A stretch of DNA of 14,845 bases from Xanthobacteraceae bacterium (GCA_030039105.1 JASHQO010000264.1:1-14845), one strand, 5' to 3'; positions 6,674-14,518 are shown, counted from the first letter of the stretch. A program made the numbers and translations. The notes: generated by a model not told the origin, from the sequence alone.

Positions 6674-7288
6674 ATGGATACGATGCCGGAAGCGCCGATC
6701 AAAATTCTCTGCATCGAGGACGACCGCGAAACCGCGGCGCTGATTGCCGAGGAGCTGCTCGACCGCGGCTACGACGTCACCGTCGCGCATGACGGCCGCG
6801 AGGGGCTTGCCGCTATTTTGCGCACCATGCCGGACCTCGTGCTCTCCGATATCAGCATGCCGGCGATGTCGGGGTTCGAGCTGCTGGAGAGCCTGGTGGC
6901 GCTGGCGCCCCGGTTCTCGAGAATGCCGTTCGTGTTCTTGACGGCGCTGACCGACCGCGACAACGAGCTGAAAGGCCGGCAACTCGGCGCCGACGACTAT
7001 GTCACCAAGCCGATCGATTTCGAGCTTCTCGCCACCATCATCGCGGCGCGGCTTGCCGGCGTCGCCCGCCTCGGCGCACGGCCGGCAACCATTGCGCTCA
7101 ACGAGCGCGAGGTCGAGGTTTTGACCTGGGCGTCGCGCGGCAAGACTTCGGCGGAAATCGCCAAAATCCTGGATCTGACCAAGCGGACGGTCGATTTCCA
7201 CATCGACAATGCGCGCGGCAAGCTCGGCGCCGCAACCCGCACCGAAGCGGTGCTCAAAGCGGCAACCGGGCGCCTGATCGAGCCTTAA
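6674..7288 (+). CDS. Response regulator, receiver plus LuxR-type HTH
   Basis: A 204-residue NarL/FixJ-type transcription factor. The receiver domain covers about 9-125: acidic cluster E15-D16-D17, phosphoacceptor D59 in LVLSDISMP, T90 in VFLTA and K112 in VTKPID are all present. The LuxR-type helix-turn-helix (about 140-200) follows almost directly, with LNEREVEVLTWASRGKTSAE as its start and KRTVDFHIDNARGKL as the recognition region. ATG 6674 is used; ATG 6683, three codons on, is possible. The gene diverges from the histidine kinase and is the likely partner. LuxR-type regulators more often pair with HisKA_3 kinases, whereas this partner has a classical HisKA domain. The gene ends 3 bp before the convergent small membrane protein. 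Targets are not known. Confidence 0.92.
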   Translation: MDTMPEAPIKILCIEDDRETAALIAEELLDRGYDVTVAHDGREGLAAILRTMPDLVLSDISMPAMSGFELLESLVALAPRFSRMPFVFLTALTDRDNELKGRQLGADDYVTKPIDFELLATIIAARLAGVARLGARPATIALNEREVEVLTWASRGKTSAEIAKILDLTKRTVDFHIDNARGKLGAATRTEAVLKAATGRLIEP

Positions 7289-7291
7289 AAT

Positions 7292-7615
7292 TCACCAGGT
7301 GTAATAGAGGCAGATCAGGGCGAACGGGATGCCGGCAATCCCGATATAGACCCAATTGCGGTAGCCGCCGGCGGAATCGCGCGGCTTGCGGAACAGTTGG
7401 ACAATAAGCCAGGCGCAGACGGCAAGTCCCAACGCCAGCCGGACCAGATCGTTCGGCGTGTCATAGGCCGTCTCGATCGTCTCGTTTTGCGGCAGGGCTA
7501 CGCGGAATGTCAGGACCGTAAGCGCGATGAGAAAAACCGAGCGCAACGTCAGGCCGGCGAATTGCTGCCAGGCCGGAATTTCCGCGTGTGGCCGATTGGT
7601 ATCGGGGAGGCTCAC
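7292..7615 (-). CDS. Small three-TM membrane protein, unknown function
   Basis: A 107-residue protein I do not recognise. Hydrophilic N-terminus (about 1-25), then membrane helices at about 26-44 (LTLRSVFLIALTVLTFRVAL), 63-81 (LVRLALGLAVCAWLIVQLF) and 90-106 (ending LICLYYTW). GTG 7615 is chosen because GGTGAG lies just upstream. The frame is open back to 7744 (150 aa), with ATG at 7705 and GTG at 7627 as other starts. However, the stretch coding TAT-ATT-TCT-AAA-CTA around 7640-7660 is codon-poor and AT-rich for this genome and looks like promoter DNA instead. The longer versions would overlap the 3' end of the pump gene. Whether it belongs to the efflux operon is unclear. The gene is likely real, the start less sure. 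Confidence 0.6.
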   Translation of the reverse strand: MSLPDTNRPHAEIPAWQQFAGLTLRSVFLIALTVLTFRVALPQNETIETAYDTPNDLVRLALGLAVCAWLIVQLFRKPRDSAGGYRNWVYIGIAGIPFALICLYYTW

Positions 7616-7655
7616 GGCGAGACTCACCTGTCGCTCAATGCCTAGTTTAGAAATA

Positions 7656-7672
7656 TACAAGAATTGTGCCAG
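7656..7672 (-). promoter_or_regulatory. Candidate sigma54 (-24/-12) promoter
   Basis: On the minus strand CTGGCAC (7672-7666), five bases, then TTGTA (7660-7656) matches the RpoN pattern YTGGCAC-N5-TTGCW at the correct spacing, with GT in place of the -12 GC. A transcript would start near 7646, about 30 bases before GTG 7615 of the small membrane protein. The -12 mismatch lowers confidence. Confidence 0.3.
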
Positions 7673-7694
7673 GAGCACTACGGCCGGCACTCTT

Positions 7695-10600
7695 CTAAGC
7701 AGCATCCGGCGCAGTCGCCGAATCGGCCTCCCGCCGCCGGCCAAGGAACAAGGTCTGCAGCGCCGGCACCACGATCAGCAGCATGATCGGTCCAACCAGC
7801 ATGCCGCCGACGATGACGGTGGCGAGCGGGCGTTGCACCTGGCTGCCGATGCCGGTGGAGATGGCGGCGGGCAACAGCCCGATGCAGGCCGACAGCGTCA
7901 TCATCAGAATCGGCCGCATCTGCGCCTCGACCGCTTCGAACATCGCCTCCGCCGGCGACATACCCTCGGCGGCGACCCGGTAGTAGCCGTTGATGATCAA
8001 GATGCCGCTCATCACCGATACGCCCAGCAGCGAGATGAACCCGATCGCGGCCGAAACACTGAAATCCAATCCCGTGACGTAGAGCGCGAGGATACCGCCG
8101 CAGATCGCAAACGGCAGTCCCAGCAGCGCCAGCAGCGTGTCGCGCAAGGAATTGAACAAGGTGTAGAGCAGGATCACGATGAAGATCAGCGTGATCGGCA
8201 GGATGACGGCGAGCCGCTTCTTGGCCTGCTCCAGCCATTCGAATTCGCCCGACCATTCGATGCGATAGCCGGTCGGCAGCTTGACGTTCTCGGCGATGCG
8301 GTGCTGCGCCTCTTCGACCGAGCTGGCGAGGTCGCGGCCGCGCACGCTGAACTTGATCGGGACGAAGCGCTGATTGCGCTCGTGGAAAATGTAGGAGGCG
8401 CCGGTATCGAGCGAGATACTGGCAAGCTCGCTCAACGGGATATAGGCATTGCCGTTGCCGGACGACGAGGATACGCCGATTTTGAGATTGCGCACGTCCT
8501 CGATGTTCTTGCGGAACTCGGGCGCGAGCCGCACTACCACACCAAATTGACGGTCCGCCTCCAGCAAATTGGTCGCCACGGTGCCACCCAAAGCGGCCTG
8601 CACGACATTGTTCACGTCGCTGACGCTGAGCCCATAGCGCGCTGCCTTGGCGCGATCGACGCGGATGTTCAGGTTGGGCTGGCCCAGCACCCAGAATGCG
8701 CCGAGATCGGTGATGCCCTGAACCTGGGCCATCTGCGCCATGGCCGCTCGGGCGATCTTCTCGAGCGTCGCAAGATCGGGGCCGATGATCTTGGCCGAGT
8801 TGGCGCCTTTGACGCCCGACAGTCCTTCCTCGACATTGTCTTGGATATATTGCGAGAAGTTGAAATCGATGCCGACGAACTCGTTGTTGAATTCCTTCTG
8901 CAATTCGTCGATCAACTCGTCCTTGGTCAGGCCGGTCGGCCATTCGTCGAACGGTTTCAGCGGCACGAAGAACTCGGCGTTGAAGAAGCCGGCCGCATCG
9001 CTGCCGTCGTCGGGCCGGCCATGCTGCGAAACCACGGTGATGACCTCGGGGTGACGCAGGATGATTTCGCGGATCCGGTTGACGATCGGCATGCCGGCTT
9101 CCAGCGATATGGTCGGCGGCATGCTGGCACGAATCCATAAGTTGCCTTCCTCGAGGGTCGGCAGGAATTCGCTGCCGAGCCGCGTGCCGAGGGCGCCGCA
9201 GACCACGAGAAAGACGATCCCGGCCGCGACGGTGATATTGCGGTTGGCGAGCGACCAGCGCAGCGCGGGCGTGTAGATCGCGCGCAGCCGACGCACGAGG
9301 ATGGTCTCGACCTCCTCGACGCGCGCGGGCACGAGCAGCGCGGCCAGGCATGGCGTTACAGTGAACGTCGCCAACAGCGCGCCGATCAGCGCGTAGGCGT
9401 AGGTCCGCGCCATCGGCCCGAAAATCTGGCCTTCGACGCCCTGCATGGCGAACAATGGGATGAAGGCCGCGATTATGATTGCGGTGGAGAACAGCACTGC
9501 GCGGTCGACCTGAAGCGCGCTGATCAAAATAAGCCGTAACCGGTCCGTCCAGCCCGGCAGGCTCGACAAGTCGCCGCCGCGGGTGGGATCGGGGCCCCAC
9601 TTGCCTTCCGCCAGTTGCCGCAGCAACGACTGAGTCTGCTCCGGCCCGCTCTGGAAATTGCGATAGATGTTCTCGACGACGATCACCGCGGAGTCGACGA
9701 TGATGCCGAAATCGATGGCGCCGACCGACAGCAGATTGGCGTCCTCGCTGCGCAGCACCAGGATCATGACGCTGAAGAACAGTGCGAACGGGATGTTGGC
9801 GCCGACAATGATGGCGCTGCGCAAGTCACCGAGGAATATCCACTGGATGGCGAAAATCAATACGCAACCGAAGATGAGATTGTGCAGGACGGTGGCAGTG
9901 GTGACGCCGACCAGCTCAGTGCGGTCGTAGAACGGCACGAGTTTTACGCCGGGCGGCAGGCTGCCGTCGTGGTTGATCTTGTCGATCTCGGCGCGGACGC
10001 GAGGAACCACGTCATTGGTGTGCAGCGTTCTATTCATGATGACGATCGCCGCCACGACGTCGTCGTCGCGGTCGCGGCCGGCCTTGCCGAGGCGCGGCAC
10101 GTAGCCGATCGAGACCTTGGCGACGTCCTTGACGAACACCGGCACGCCGTTCGCTTGCGACAGCATGACGTTCTCGATGTCCTTGACGTCGTAGCCTTGG
10201 GTCAGGTCGTCGCCGCCGCCATCGTTCATCAGGCCGACGCCGCGCACGTTCACCGACTGCTGGCCGAAATTGATGGTACGGCCGCCGACATTGACGTTGG
10301 CGTTGCTGACGGCGCTGATTACCTGCGGCAGCGTCACGTTATAGGCGTCGAGCTTATGCAGGTCGACGTCGACGTCGTACTCCTTGGTGGTGCCGCCCCA
10401 GGTGTTGACCTGGACGACGCCCGGAACCGTGAGCAGCCGGCGCTGCAGAATCCAATCCTGCACGGTGCGCAGGTTGGTCAGCCCGAAATGCGGCGGCCCG
10501 ACGACCTGGTAGCGATAGATTTCGCCGACCAGGCTGGTGGCCTGGATCTGCGGCACGACGTTGTTCGGCAGGCTGACATTCTGCTGCAGATTGAGCGCGG

Positions 10601-10928
10601 TCTGGGTCAGCGCGAAATAGTAATCGACGCCGTAGTAGAACACGACGCGGACGAACGACAGGCCGTAGAACGACGTCGAGCGGATGACGTCGACACCGGG
10701 CGTAGCGGCAAGCCCGACCTCGATCGGGATGGTGTAATAGCGCTCCATTTCCTCGGCCGACTGGCCGGGCGCTTGCGCCGTAATCTCCAGGATCACCGGC
10801 GCCGGGTTCGGATAGGCTTCGATGTTGAGCTTGGCGAACGCGAACATGCCGGCGACGATGAACGCGCCCAGTCCGAGCAGGACGAGCGGGCGTCGCGTCA
10901 GGACGAATTGCAGCACGCCTCGCAGCAC
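7695..10928 (-). CDS. RND efflux pump inner-membrane subunit, CzcA/HME type
   Basis: A full-length 1077-residue RND pump: TM1 at about 14-32, first periplasmic porter/docking domain to about 340, a TM2-TM6 block (about 347-533), TM7 near 566-582, second periplasmic domain (583-900), TM8-TM12 (about 905-1062). It exports substrate from periplasm or membrane using proton influx. TM4 reads AIDFGIIVDSAVIVVEN (404-420), so D406, D412 and E419 reproduce the Asp-x5-Asp-x6-Glu proton-relay signature of CzcA-type heavy-metal exporters (Co, Zn, Cd, Ni); the usual VDG is VDS here. CusA-type Ag/Cu pumps lack the first Asp. The cytoplasmic loop before TM5 (about 424-466, with GGDLSSLPGW) seems somewhat long. 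Start is GTG 10928 with GAAGGA 6 bases upstream. It lies 41 bp behind the adaptor gene. The real substrate is inferred. Confidence 0.93.
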   Translation of the reverse strand: MLRGVLQFVLTRRPLVLLGLGAFIVAGMFAFAKLNIEAYPNPAPVILEITAQAPGQSAEEMERYYTIPIEVGLAATPGVDVIRSTSFYGLSFVRVVFYYGVDYYFALTQTALNLQQNVSLPNNVVPQIQATSLVGEIYRYQVVGPPHFGLTNLRTVQDWILQRRLLTVPGVVQVNTWGGTTKEYDVDVDLHKLDAYNVTLPQVISAVSNANVNVGGRTINFGQQSVNVRGVGLMNDGGGDDLTQGYDVKDIENVMLSQANGVPVFVKDVAKVSIGYVPRLGKAGRDRDDDVVAAIVIMNRTLHTNDVVPRVRAEIDKINHDGSLPPGVKLVPFYDRTELVGVTTATVLHNLIFGCVLIFAIQWIFLGDLRSAIIVGANIPFALFFSVMILVLRSEDANLLSVGAIDFGIIVDSAVIVVENIYRNFQSGPEQTQSLLRQLAEGKWGPDPTRGGDLSSLPGWTDRLRLILISALQVDRAVLFSTAIIIAAFIPLFAMQGVEGQIFGPMARTYAYALIGALLATFTVTPCLAALLVPARVEEVETILVRRLRAIYTPALRWSLANRNITVAAGIVFLVVCGALGTRLGSEFLPTLEEGNLWIRASMPPTISLEAGMPIVNRIREIILRHPEVITVVSQHGRPDDGSDAAGFFNAEFFVPLKPFDEWPTGLTKDELIDELQKEFNNEFVGIDFNFSQYIQDNVEEGLSGVKGANSAKIIGPDLATLEKIARAAMAQMAQVQGITDLGAFWVLGQPNLNIRVDRAKAARYGLSVSDVNNVVQAALGGTVATNLLEADRQFGVVVRLAPEFRKNIEDVRNLKIGVSSSSGNGNAYIPLSELASISLDTGASYIFHERNQRFVPIKFSVRGRDLASSVEEAQHRIAENVKLPTGYRIEWSGEFEWLEQAKKRLAVILPITLIFIVILLYTLFNSLRDTLLALLGLPFAICGGILALYVTGLDFSVSAAIGFISLLGVSVMSGILIINGYYRVAAEGMSPAEAMFEAVEAQMRPILMMTLSACIGLLPAAISTGIGSQVQRPLATVIVGGMLVGPIMLLIVVPALQTLFLGRRREADSATAPDAA

Positions 10929-10934
10929 GTTCGT

Positions 10935-10940
10935 TCCTTC
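10935..10940 (-). promoter_or_regulatory. Ribosome binding site of the pump gene
   Basis: GAAGGA on the minus strand, 6 bases before GTG 10928, decides the GTG start of the pump gene. Confidence 0.6.
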
Positions 10941-10969
10941 AATCCAAGACCGCGCGCGTCATTGCCGGC

Positions 10970-12169
10970 TCATTGCGACGCCGTGGCCAGCGTGTTGCTC
11001 AAGAACAACGCACCTTCGGTCGCAGCCAGCTCGCCGACCTGAACGCCGTCGAGAATTTGCCGGTAGCTGTCGCGTTCCTCGCCGATCTTGATGATGCGCT
11101 GGGTGAAGCGGCGACGGTCGGCGGTGACCCACGCAGTCATCGTGCCGTCGCCCTCGCGCACCACGCCGTCGAGCGGAATCGCCGGCGATCGCATCGGCGC
11201 GCCGACGCTGATGACAAAATCGGCGAACATTCCGGCGCGCAGCTCGTGGTTCGGGTCTTTGATCTCCGAGCGCACCAGGACGCGCCGCGTGTCGGGGTCG
11301 ACGCTGGCGCCGATGGTGGTCACCTTGCCGTCGAACACGCGGCCGGGAAAGGCGCCGATCTTGACTTGTAGCGGCTGGCCGACGCGGAACGCGGGACTGT
11401 CGGTCTCCGCCACGTTGGCCAGCATCCACATCGTGCCGGCATCGGCAACCGTATAGGGCGCCGGCGCGTTGCCGGGCTGCACGTAGAGACCCGGCGCGGC
11501 ATGGCGGTCGGTGATCCGGCCGCTGATCGGACTCGGCACGACCAGCGTCGGATCGGCGCTGCGTTTGGCGATGATGTCGTCGATCTCGGCGTCGGTCTTG
11601 CCGAACAGCCGCACCGAGTCGCGCGCCGCGCGCAGGTTGCCCTCGGCGGTCTGCGCGTCGGAAGCCGCCTGCTCGACGTCGTGCTGGGACACGGCACGAC
11701 TGGTGAAAAGGTCACGCAGCCGATCCAGATTTTTGCTGTTGAGCTGCTGGACACCCGCCGCCGCGATCAAAGTCGATTCCGCCTGCAGCAGATCGGGGCT
11801 GTCGATGGTGAACAGCGTCTGGCCCTTGGTCACGTCGCTACCGACCTCGGCGAACAGCGCGATGATCCGGCCCTGGTACGGCGTGAACACCTGCACGGTC
11901 ATGTCCTGGTTGAAATCGATGCTGCCAACCGCCTCCTTCTCCACTGGAAAATCGCGTTCGCCGACCGGCTCGACCTTGACCGATACAAGCTGCGAGTCCG
12001 ACAGATCGACACTGGGCGGCGCGTCCGCGGTCGCGCTCGGCGCCGCGACCGCGGGCGCCGATTTCGGTTGCCCGCCGCGATGCAGCGCCCAATAGCCGAT
12101 GACCGCGACGGTAAGCAGCACGCCGACAAAGGCCGTTCTCGCCCGGTTTGTTGATATGCGGGGAGCCAT
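10970..12169 (-). CDS. RND efflux periplasmic adaptor (membrane fusion protein), CzcB/CusB-like
   Basis: A 399-residue adaptor linking the pump to the outer membrane factor. Residues 11-29 form the single N-terminal membrane anchor, followed by an Ala/Pro-rich linker. The first lipoyl half is about 85-125 (TPYQGRIIALFAEVGSDVTKG), then a helical hairpin (about 127-200, containing LLQAESTL and DVEQAASDAQTAEGNLRAAR), the second lipoyl half (PSPISGRITDRHAAPGLYVQ, 212-231), a beta-barrel (about 245-325) and a membrane-proximal domain to the end. There is no His- or Met-rich metal-chaperone extension. ATG 12169 has only a weak ribosome binding site. The gene leads the adaptor-pump operon and diverges from the outer membrane factor across 297 bp that hold repeated operator-like sites. 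Confidence 0.92.
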   Translation of the reverse strand: MAPRISTNRARTAFVGVLLTVAVIGYWALHRGGQPKSAPAVAAPSATADAPPSVDLSDSQLVSVKVEPVGERDFPVEKEAVGSIDFNQDMTVQVFTPYQGRIIALFAEVGSDVTKGQTLFTIDSPDLLQAESTLIAAAGVQQLNSKNLDRLRDLFTSRAVSQHDVEQAASDAQTAEGNLRAARDSVRLFGKTDAEIDDIIAKRSADPTLVVPSPISGRITDRHAAPGLYVQPGNAPAPYTVADAGTMWMLANVAETDSPAFRVGQPLQVKIGAFPGRVFDGKVTTIGASVDPDTRRVLVRSEIKDPNHELRAGMFADFVISVGAPMRSPAIPLDGVVREGDGTMTAWVTADRRRFTQRIIKIGEERDSYRQILDGVQVGELAATEGALFLSNTLATASQ

Positions 12170-12466
12170 CGATAAGCCGCATCCGGATTTCGCGGGATTG
12201 GCGCGACATGGCCATGGGGGCTGTGTCGCGGTCTACTGTCATTAATCACAGTGGGGAGACTTAAAGCCGACGCATGAGCGACTCATGACAGTTTATCATG
12301 ACCCCCGGCGCCATTGCCCGCCCGCGTCGACTCAACGCGATGTTATCGATGGGCTTTCTGGACTGAATTAATCACAGTGTGGCCGGCAGAACATAGCCAA
12401 CCCCAATTGGATCGGAAATAATGCCGCCCGGGCGTCGCGCATGCGTTCACAAGTCCCCGTTTTCCG
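12170..12466. promoter_or_regulatory. Divergent efflux control region with repeated dyads
   Basis: It separates the adaptor operon from the outer membrane factor. Site 1 (12235-12252) is the near-palindrome ACTGTCATTAATCACAGT, which differs from its reverse complement only at one symmetric pair of positions. Site 2 (12362-12378), ACTGAATTAATCACAGT, is the same with one base less on the left; both contain the identical 13-mer ATTAATCACAGTG (12241-12253 and 12367-12379). Between them are CATGAG-CGA-CTCATG (12273-12287) and two TCATGAC copies (12283-12289, 12296-12302). This is the expected arrangement for a dimeric regulator acting on both promoters. No obvious sigma70 promoter could be assigned. 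Confidence 0.5.
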
Positions 12467-14005
12467 ATGTCGTATGTGGCGGTCAGGTGGTTGTCGGCAT
12501 GTGCCACCGCTGTAGCGGCCGTGGTGCTTTTGGCGGGCTGCGCGGTCGGGCCTGATTTCGTCCATCCGGCTGCGCCCGAAATCACCCGCTATACGCGCGA
12601 GCCGGTCGCAACGACATCGTCGACCGATACCGCCGCCGGCCAGCGCCAGCGTTTCCTCGCCGACCACGATATCCCGCAGGAATGGTGGGCGCTCTACCGC
12701 TCGTCCGCCCTCAACGCGCTGATCGACCGGGCGCTCGCCAACAATCCCAATCTGCAGTCGGCGCTGGCGACCTTGCGCGCTGCGCAGCAGGCCGTTTACG
12801 CGCAAGAGGGCAAATTCTTTCCGCTGGTCCAAGCCAACTTCAATCCGACGCGGCAGCAGACCGCCGCCTCGCTGGCCCCGATCCCGGCGTCAGGCGCCAG
12901 CATCTATAATCTCTACACAGCGCAGCTCCAGGTCTCGTACACCTTCGACGTCTGGGGCGTGAACCGGCGCACGGTGGAGTCGTTGCAGGCACTGGCCGAC
13001 GTGCAACGCTTCGAGGTTGAGGCCGCCTATCTGGCGCTGACGTCGAACGTCGTCGTCGCGGCCGTCACCGAGGCGTCGCTGCGCGGCCAGATCGACGCCA
13101 CCGATCAGCTCATTGGGATCAACAACAAGATCCTCGACATCCTGAAGCTGCGCCTGAACAAGGGCAGCGGCAACGCCAGCGACGTCGCGGTGCAGGAAGC
13201 GTCGCTGGCACAGGTCAAGGCGACGCTGCCGCCGCTGCGCAAGGCGCTGGCGCAGCAGCGCGACCTGTTGGCTGCGCTGTCCGGCGCCTATCCAAGCGAT
13301 GGGCCGCGCGAGACCTTCCGGCTGGTCAATCTGCATTTGCCGGTCGATCTGCCGGTGAGCCTACCGTCACAACTGATCGAGCAGCGCCCGGACATCCGCG
13401 CGGCGGAAGAGCAACTGCACGCCGCCAGCGCCCAGGTCGGTGTCGCTACGGCCAACCTGCTGCCGAACTTCACCATCAACGCCGACGGCGGCTATATGAG
13501 CACGGTGCTCGCCACCCTGATCTCGCCGCAGAGTCTCGCCTGGTCGCTGGCCGGCAATGCGACGCAGACGATATTCGACGGCGGCACGCTGCTGCATCAG
13601 CTCGAAGGCGCCAAGGACACCTACCAGGCCGCCGCCTGGACCTATCGCAGCACGGTGATCGGTGCGGTGCAGAACGTCGCCGACGCATTACGCGCATTGC
13701 AGAACGACGCCGATGCGCTACGGGCGGCACGCGACTTCGAGCGTGCCGCCAAGGCGAGCCTCGATCTGGCGCGCAAGCAATTGGATGCCGGCCATACCGA
13801 CATTCTGCTTCAGCTCACCGCGCAACAGACTTATCTGCAGGCGACCATTCAGGTGGTGCAAGCCCAGGCCGCACGGCTGACCGATACCGCGGCGTTATTC
13901 CAGGCCCTCGGTGGCGGCTGGTGGAACCGCGCTGCGCCGCCGCAGGAGAAGACGCTCGACGTCGGAACCGGCGAAACGACGCCGATCGTCGACCGGCACG
14001 ATTGA
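12467..14005 (+). CDS. Outer membrane efflux lipoprotein, NodT/TolC family
   Basis: A 512-residue outer membrane factor forming the trimeric exit duct. The signal peptide ends in the lipobox LAGC with the lipidated cysteine at residue 25 (LLAGCAVGPDF), the usual NodT-type start. Two outer-membrane-efflux repeats follow: the first with NNPNLQSALATLRAAQQAV and a beta-strand region near YTFDVWG; the second with QRPDIRAAEEQLHAASAQVG and IFDGG. It ends with the family hallmark FQALGGGWW plus a short tail. ATG 12467 gives the signal peptide although no clear Shine-Dalgarno sequence precedes it. It is the evident partner of the divergent adaptor and pump. CzcC-type partners are more usual with CzcA pumps, so the NodT type is notable. 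The last codons lie in a 13-bp tandem duplication. Confidence 0.93.
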   Translation: MSYVAVRWLSACATAVAAVVLLAGCAVGPDFVHPAAPEITRYTREPVATTSSTDTAAGQRQRFLADHDIPQEWWALYRSSALNALIDRALANNPNLQSALATLRAAQQAVYAQEGKFFPLVQANFNPTRQQTAASLAPIPASGASIYNLYTAQLQVSYTFDVWGVNRRTVESLQALADVQRFEVEAAYLALTSNVVVAAVTEASLRGQIDATDQLIGINNKILDILKLRLNKGSGNASDVAVQEASLAQVKATLPPLRKALAQQRDLLAALSGAYPSDGPRETFRLVNLHLPVDLPVSLPSQLIEQRPDIRAAEEQLHAASAQVGVATANLLPNFTINADGGYMSTVLATLISPQSLAWSLAGNATQTIFDGGTLLHQLEGAKDTYQAAAWTYRSTVIGAVQNVADALRALQNDADALRAARDFERAAKASLDLARKQLDAGHTDILLQLTAQQTYLQATIQVVQAQAARLTDTAALFQALGGGWWNRAAPPQEKTLDVGTGETTPIVDRHD

Positions 14006-14016
14006 CCGGCACGATT
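13991..14016 (+). repeat. Perfect 13-bp tandem duplication across the stop codon
   Basis: GACCGGCACGATT occurs at 13991-14003 and again at 14004-14016. The first copy encodes the last residues of the outer membrane factor, and its junction with the second copy makes the TGA stop (14003-14005). Confidence 0.85.
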
Positions 14017-14332
14017 GAAGGTTTTTACGAAACGACCGGGAAGTCGTCGTTATCCTTCGAACGTAACGTATCGCGGCCACGGCGTTCGCTCGAGCGCTTG
14101 CCGATCTCACGCGCAGCGGCCTTACCGCTGAAGCGCAAGATGGCGGTGCAGGCCGTAAAACGCGAGACGGAGCGAGCGGCAACGATATGTAGATATCACA
14201 GGGTAGATACCACAGGCGCGGGAACCCGCCTTCGGCCTTTATAAGATTCCTATATCGCGTCCTTCGCTCTCCTCTCGAATTCATATGCCCCGCGCCGCTA
14301 GATTCGAGTCGCGTCGCGCAAGGAGCAGCGAA
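14017..14332. other. Upstream region of the kdp operon
   Basis: No gene is supported. It carries the 14-bp tandem repeats at 14189-14216 and, downstream, an AT-rich stretch (TTTATAAG...TATATC, about 14238-14256) that could include a -10 element, although no convincing -35 was found. A short dyad CGACCGGGAAGTCG near the start is too weak to call a terminator of the outer membrane gene. Confidence 0.4.
14189..14216 (+). repeat. Tandem 14-bp direct repeats upstream of kdp (possible operator)
   Basis: GTAGATATCACAGG (14189-14202) is followed directly by GTAGATACCACAGG (14203-14216), 13 of 14 bases identical, about 117 bp before the first kdp ORF. OmpR-family regulators such as KdpE bind tandem half-sites, so an activator site is possible but not shown. 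The 14-bp period is longer than the usual 10-11. Confidence 0.55.
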
Positions 14333-14416
14333 ATGTTGGACGTCATCGTGCTTGCCATCGGCTTCGGCTTTTTCGCGGTGTCGATCGCGTACGTCTATGC
14401 CTGCGATCAGCTCTAA
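14333..14416 (+). CDS. 27-residue membrane peptide leading the kdp operon
   Basis: A short ORF starting MLDVIVLAIGFGFF and ending VYACDQL. It has one predicted membrane helix (about 3-22) and a cytoplasmic or periplasmic CDQL tail. AAGGAG (14320-14325) stands 7 bases before the ATG. I recall very similar mini-ORFs in front of kdpF in other Hyphomicrobiales kdp operons, which supports its being real. It is distinct from KdpF, which follows 12 bp later. Its function is unknown; a small stabilising or regulatory subunit of the Kdp complex is a guess. Confidence 0.7.
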   Translation: MLDVIVLAIGFGFFAVSIAYVYACDQL

Positions 14417-14428
14417 CGGAGACCGGCC

Positions 14429-14518
14429 ATGATCTTCGATTATTCGCTCGCCGGCGTCGTGACCGCCGGCCTCTTGATTTATCTGGTCTACGCGCTGCTC
14501 AAGCCCGAGCTGTTCTGA
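14429..14518 (+). CDS. kdpF: KdpF, small stabilising subunit of the Kdp potassium ATPase
   Basis: A 29-residue single-helix peptide (MIFDYSLAGVVTAGLL..., ending LLKPELF), the expected length and ending for KdpF (the LxxPExF tail is typical). KdpF sits in the membrane and stabilises the KdpABC high-affinity K+ uptake complex. GGAG (14418-14421) precedes the ATG by 7 bases. Position directly before kdpA supports the call. Confidence 0.9.
   Translation: MIFDYSLAGVVTAGLLIYLVYALLKPELF

Noticed and set aside
7695..10928. CusA-type silver/copper specificity
   Set aside because: The TM4 motif keeps the first Asp (AIDFG), unlike CusA, and the adaptor has no Met-rich metal-binding extension.
7527..11042. 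Long + strand open frames (7527-9140, 9615-11042) opposite the RND pump
   Set aside because: Compositional shadows of a GC-rich gene, rich in Arg, Asp and His, with no recognisable domain.
14216..14230. Terminator hairpin (GCGGGAACCCGC) before kdp
   Set aside because: The stem is only about four pairs with a tight loop and no T-run follows directly.
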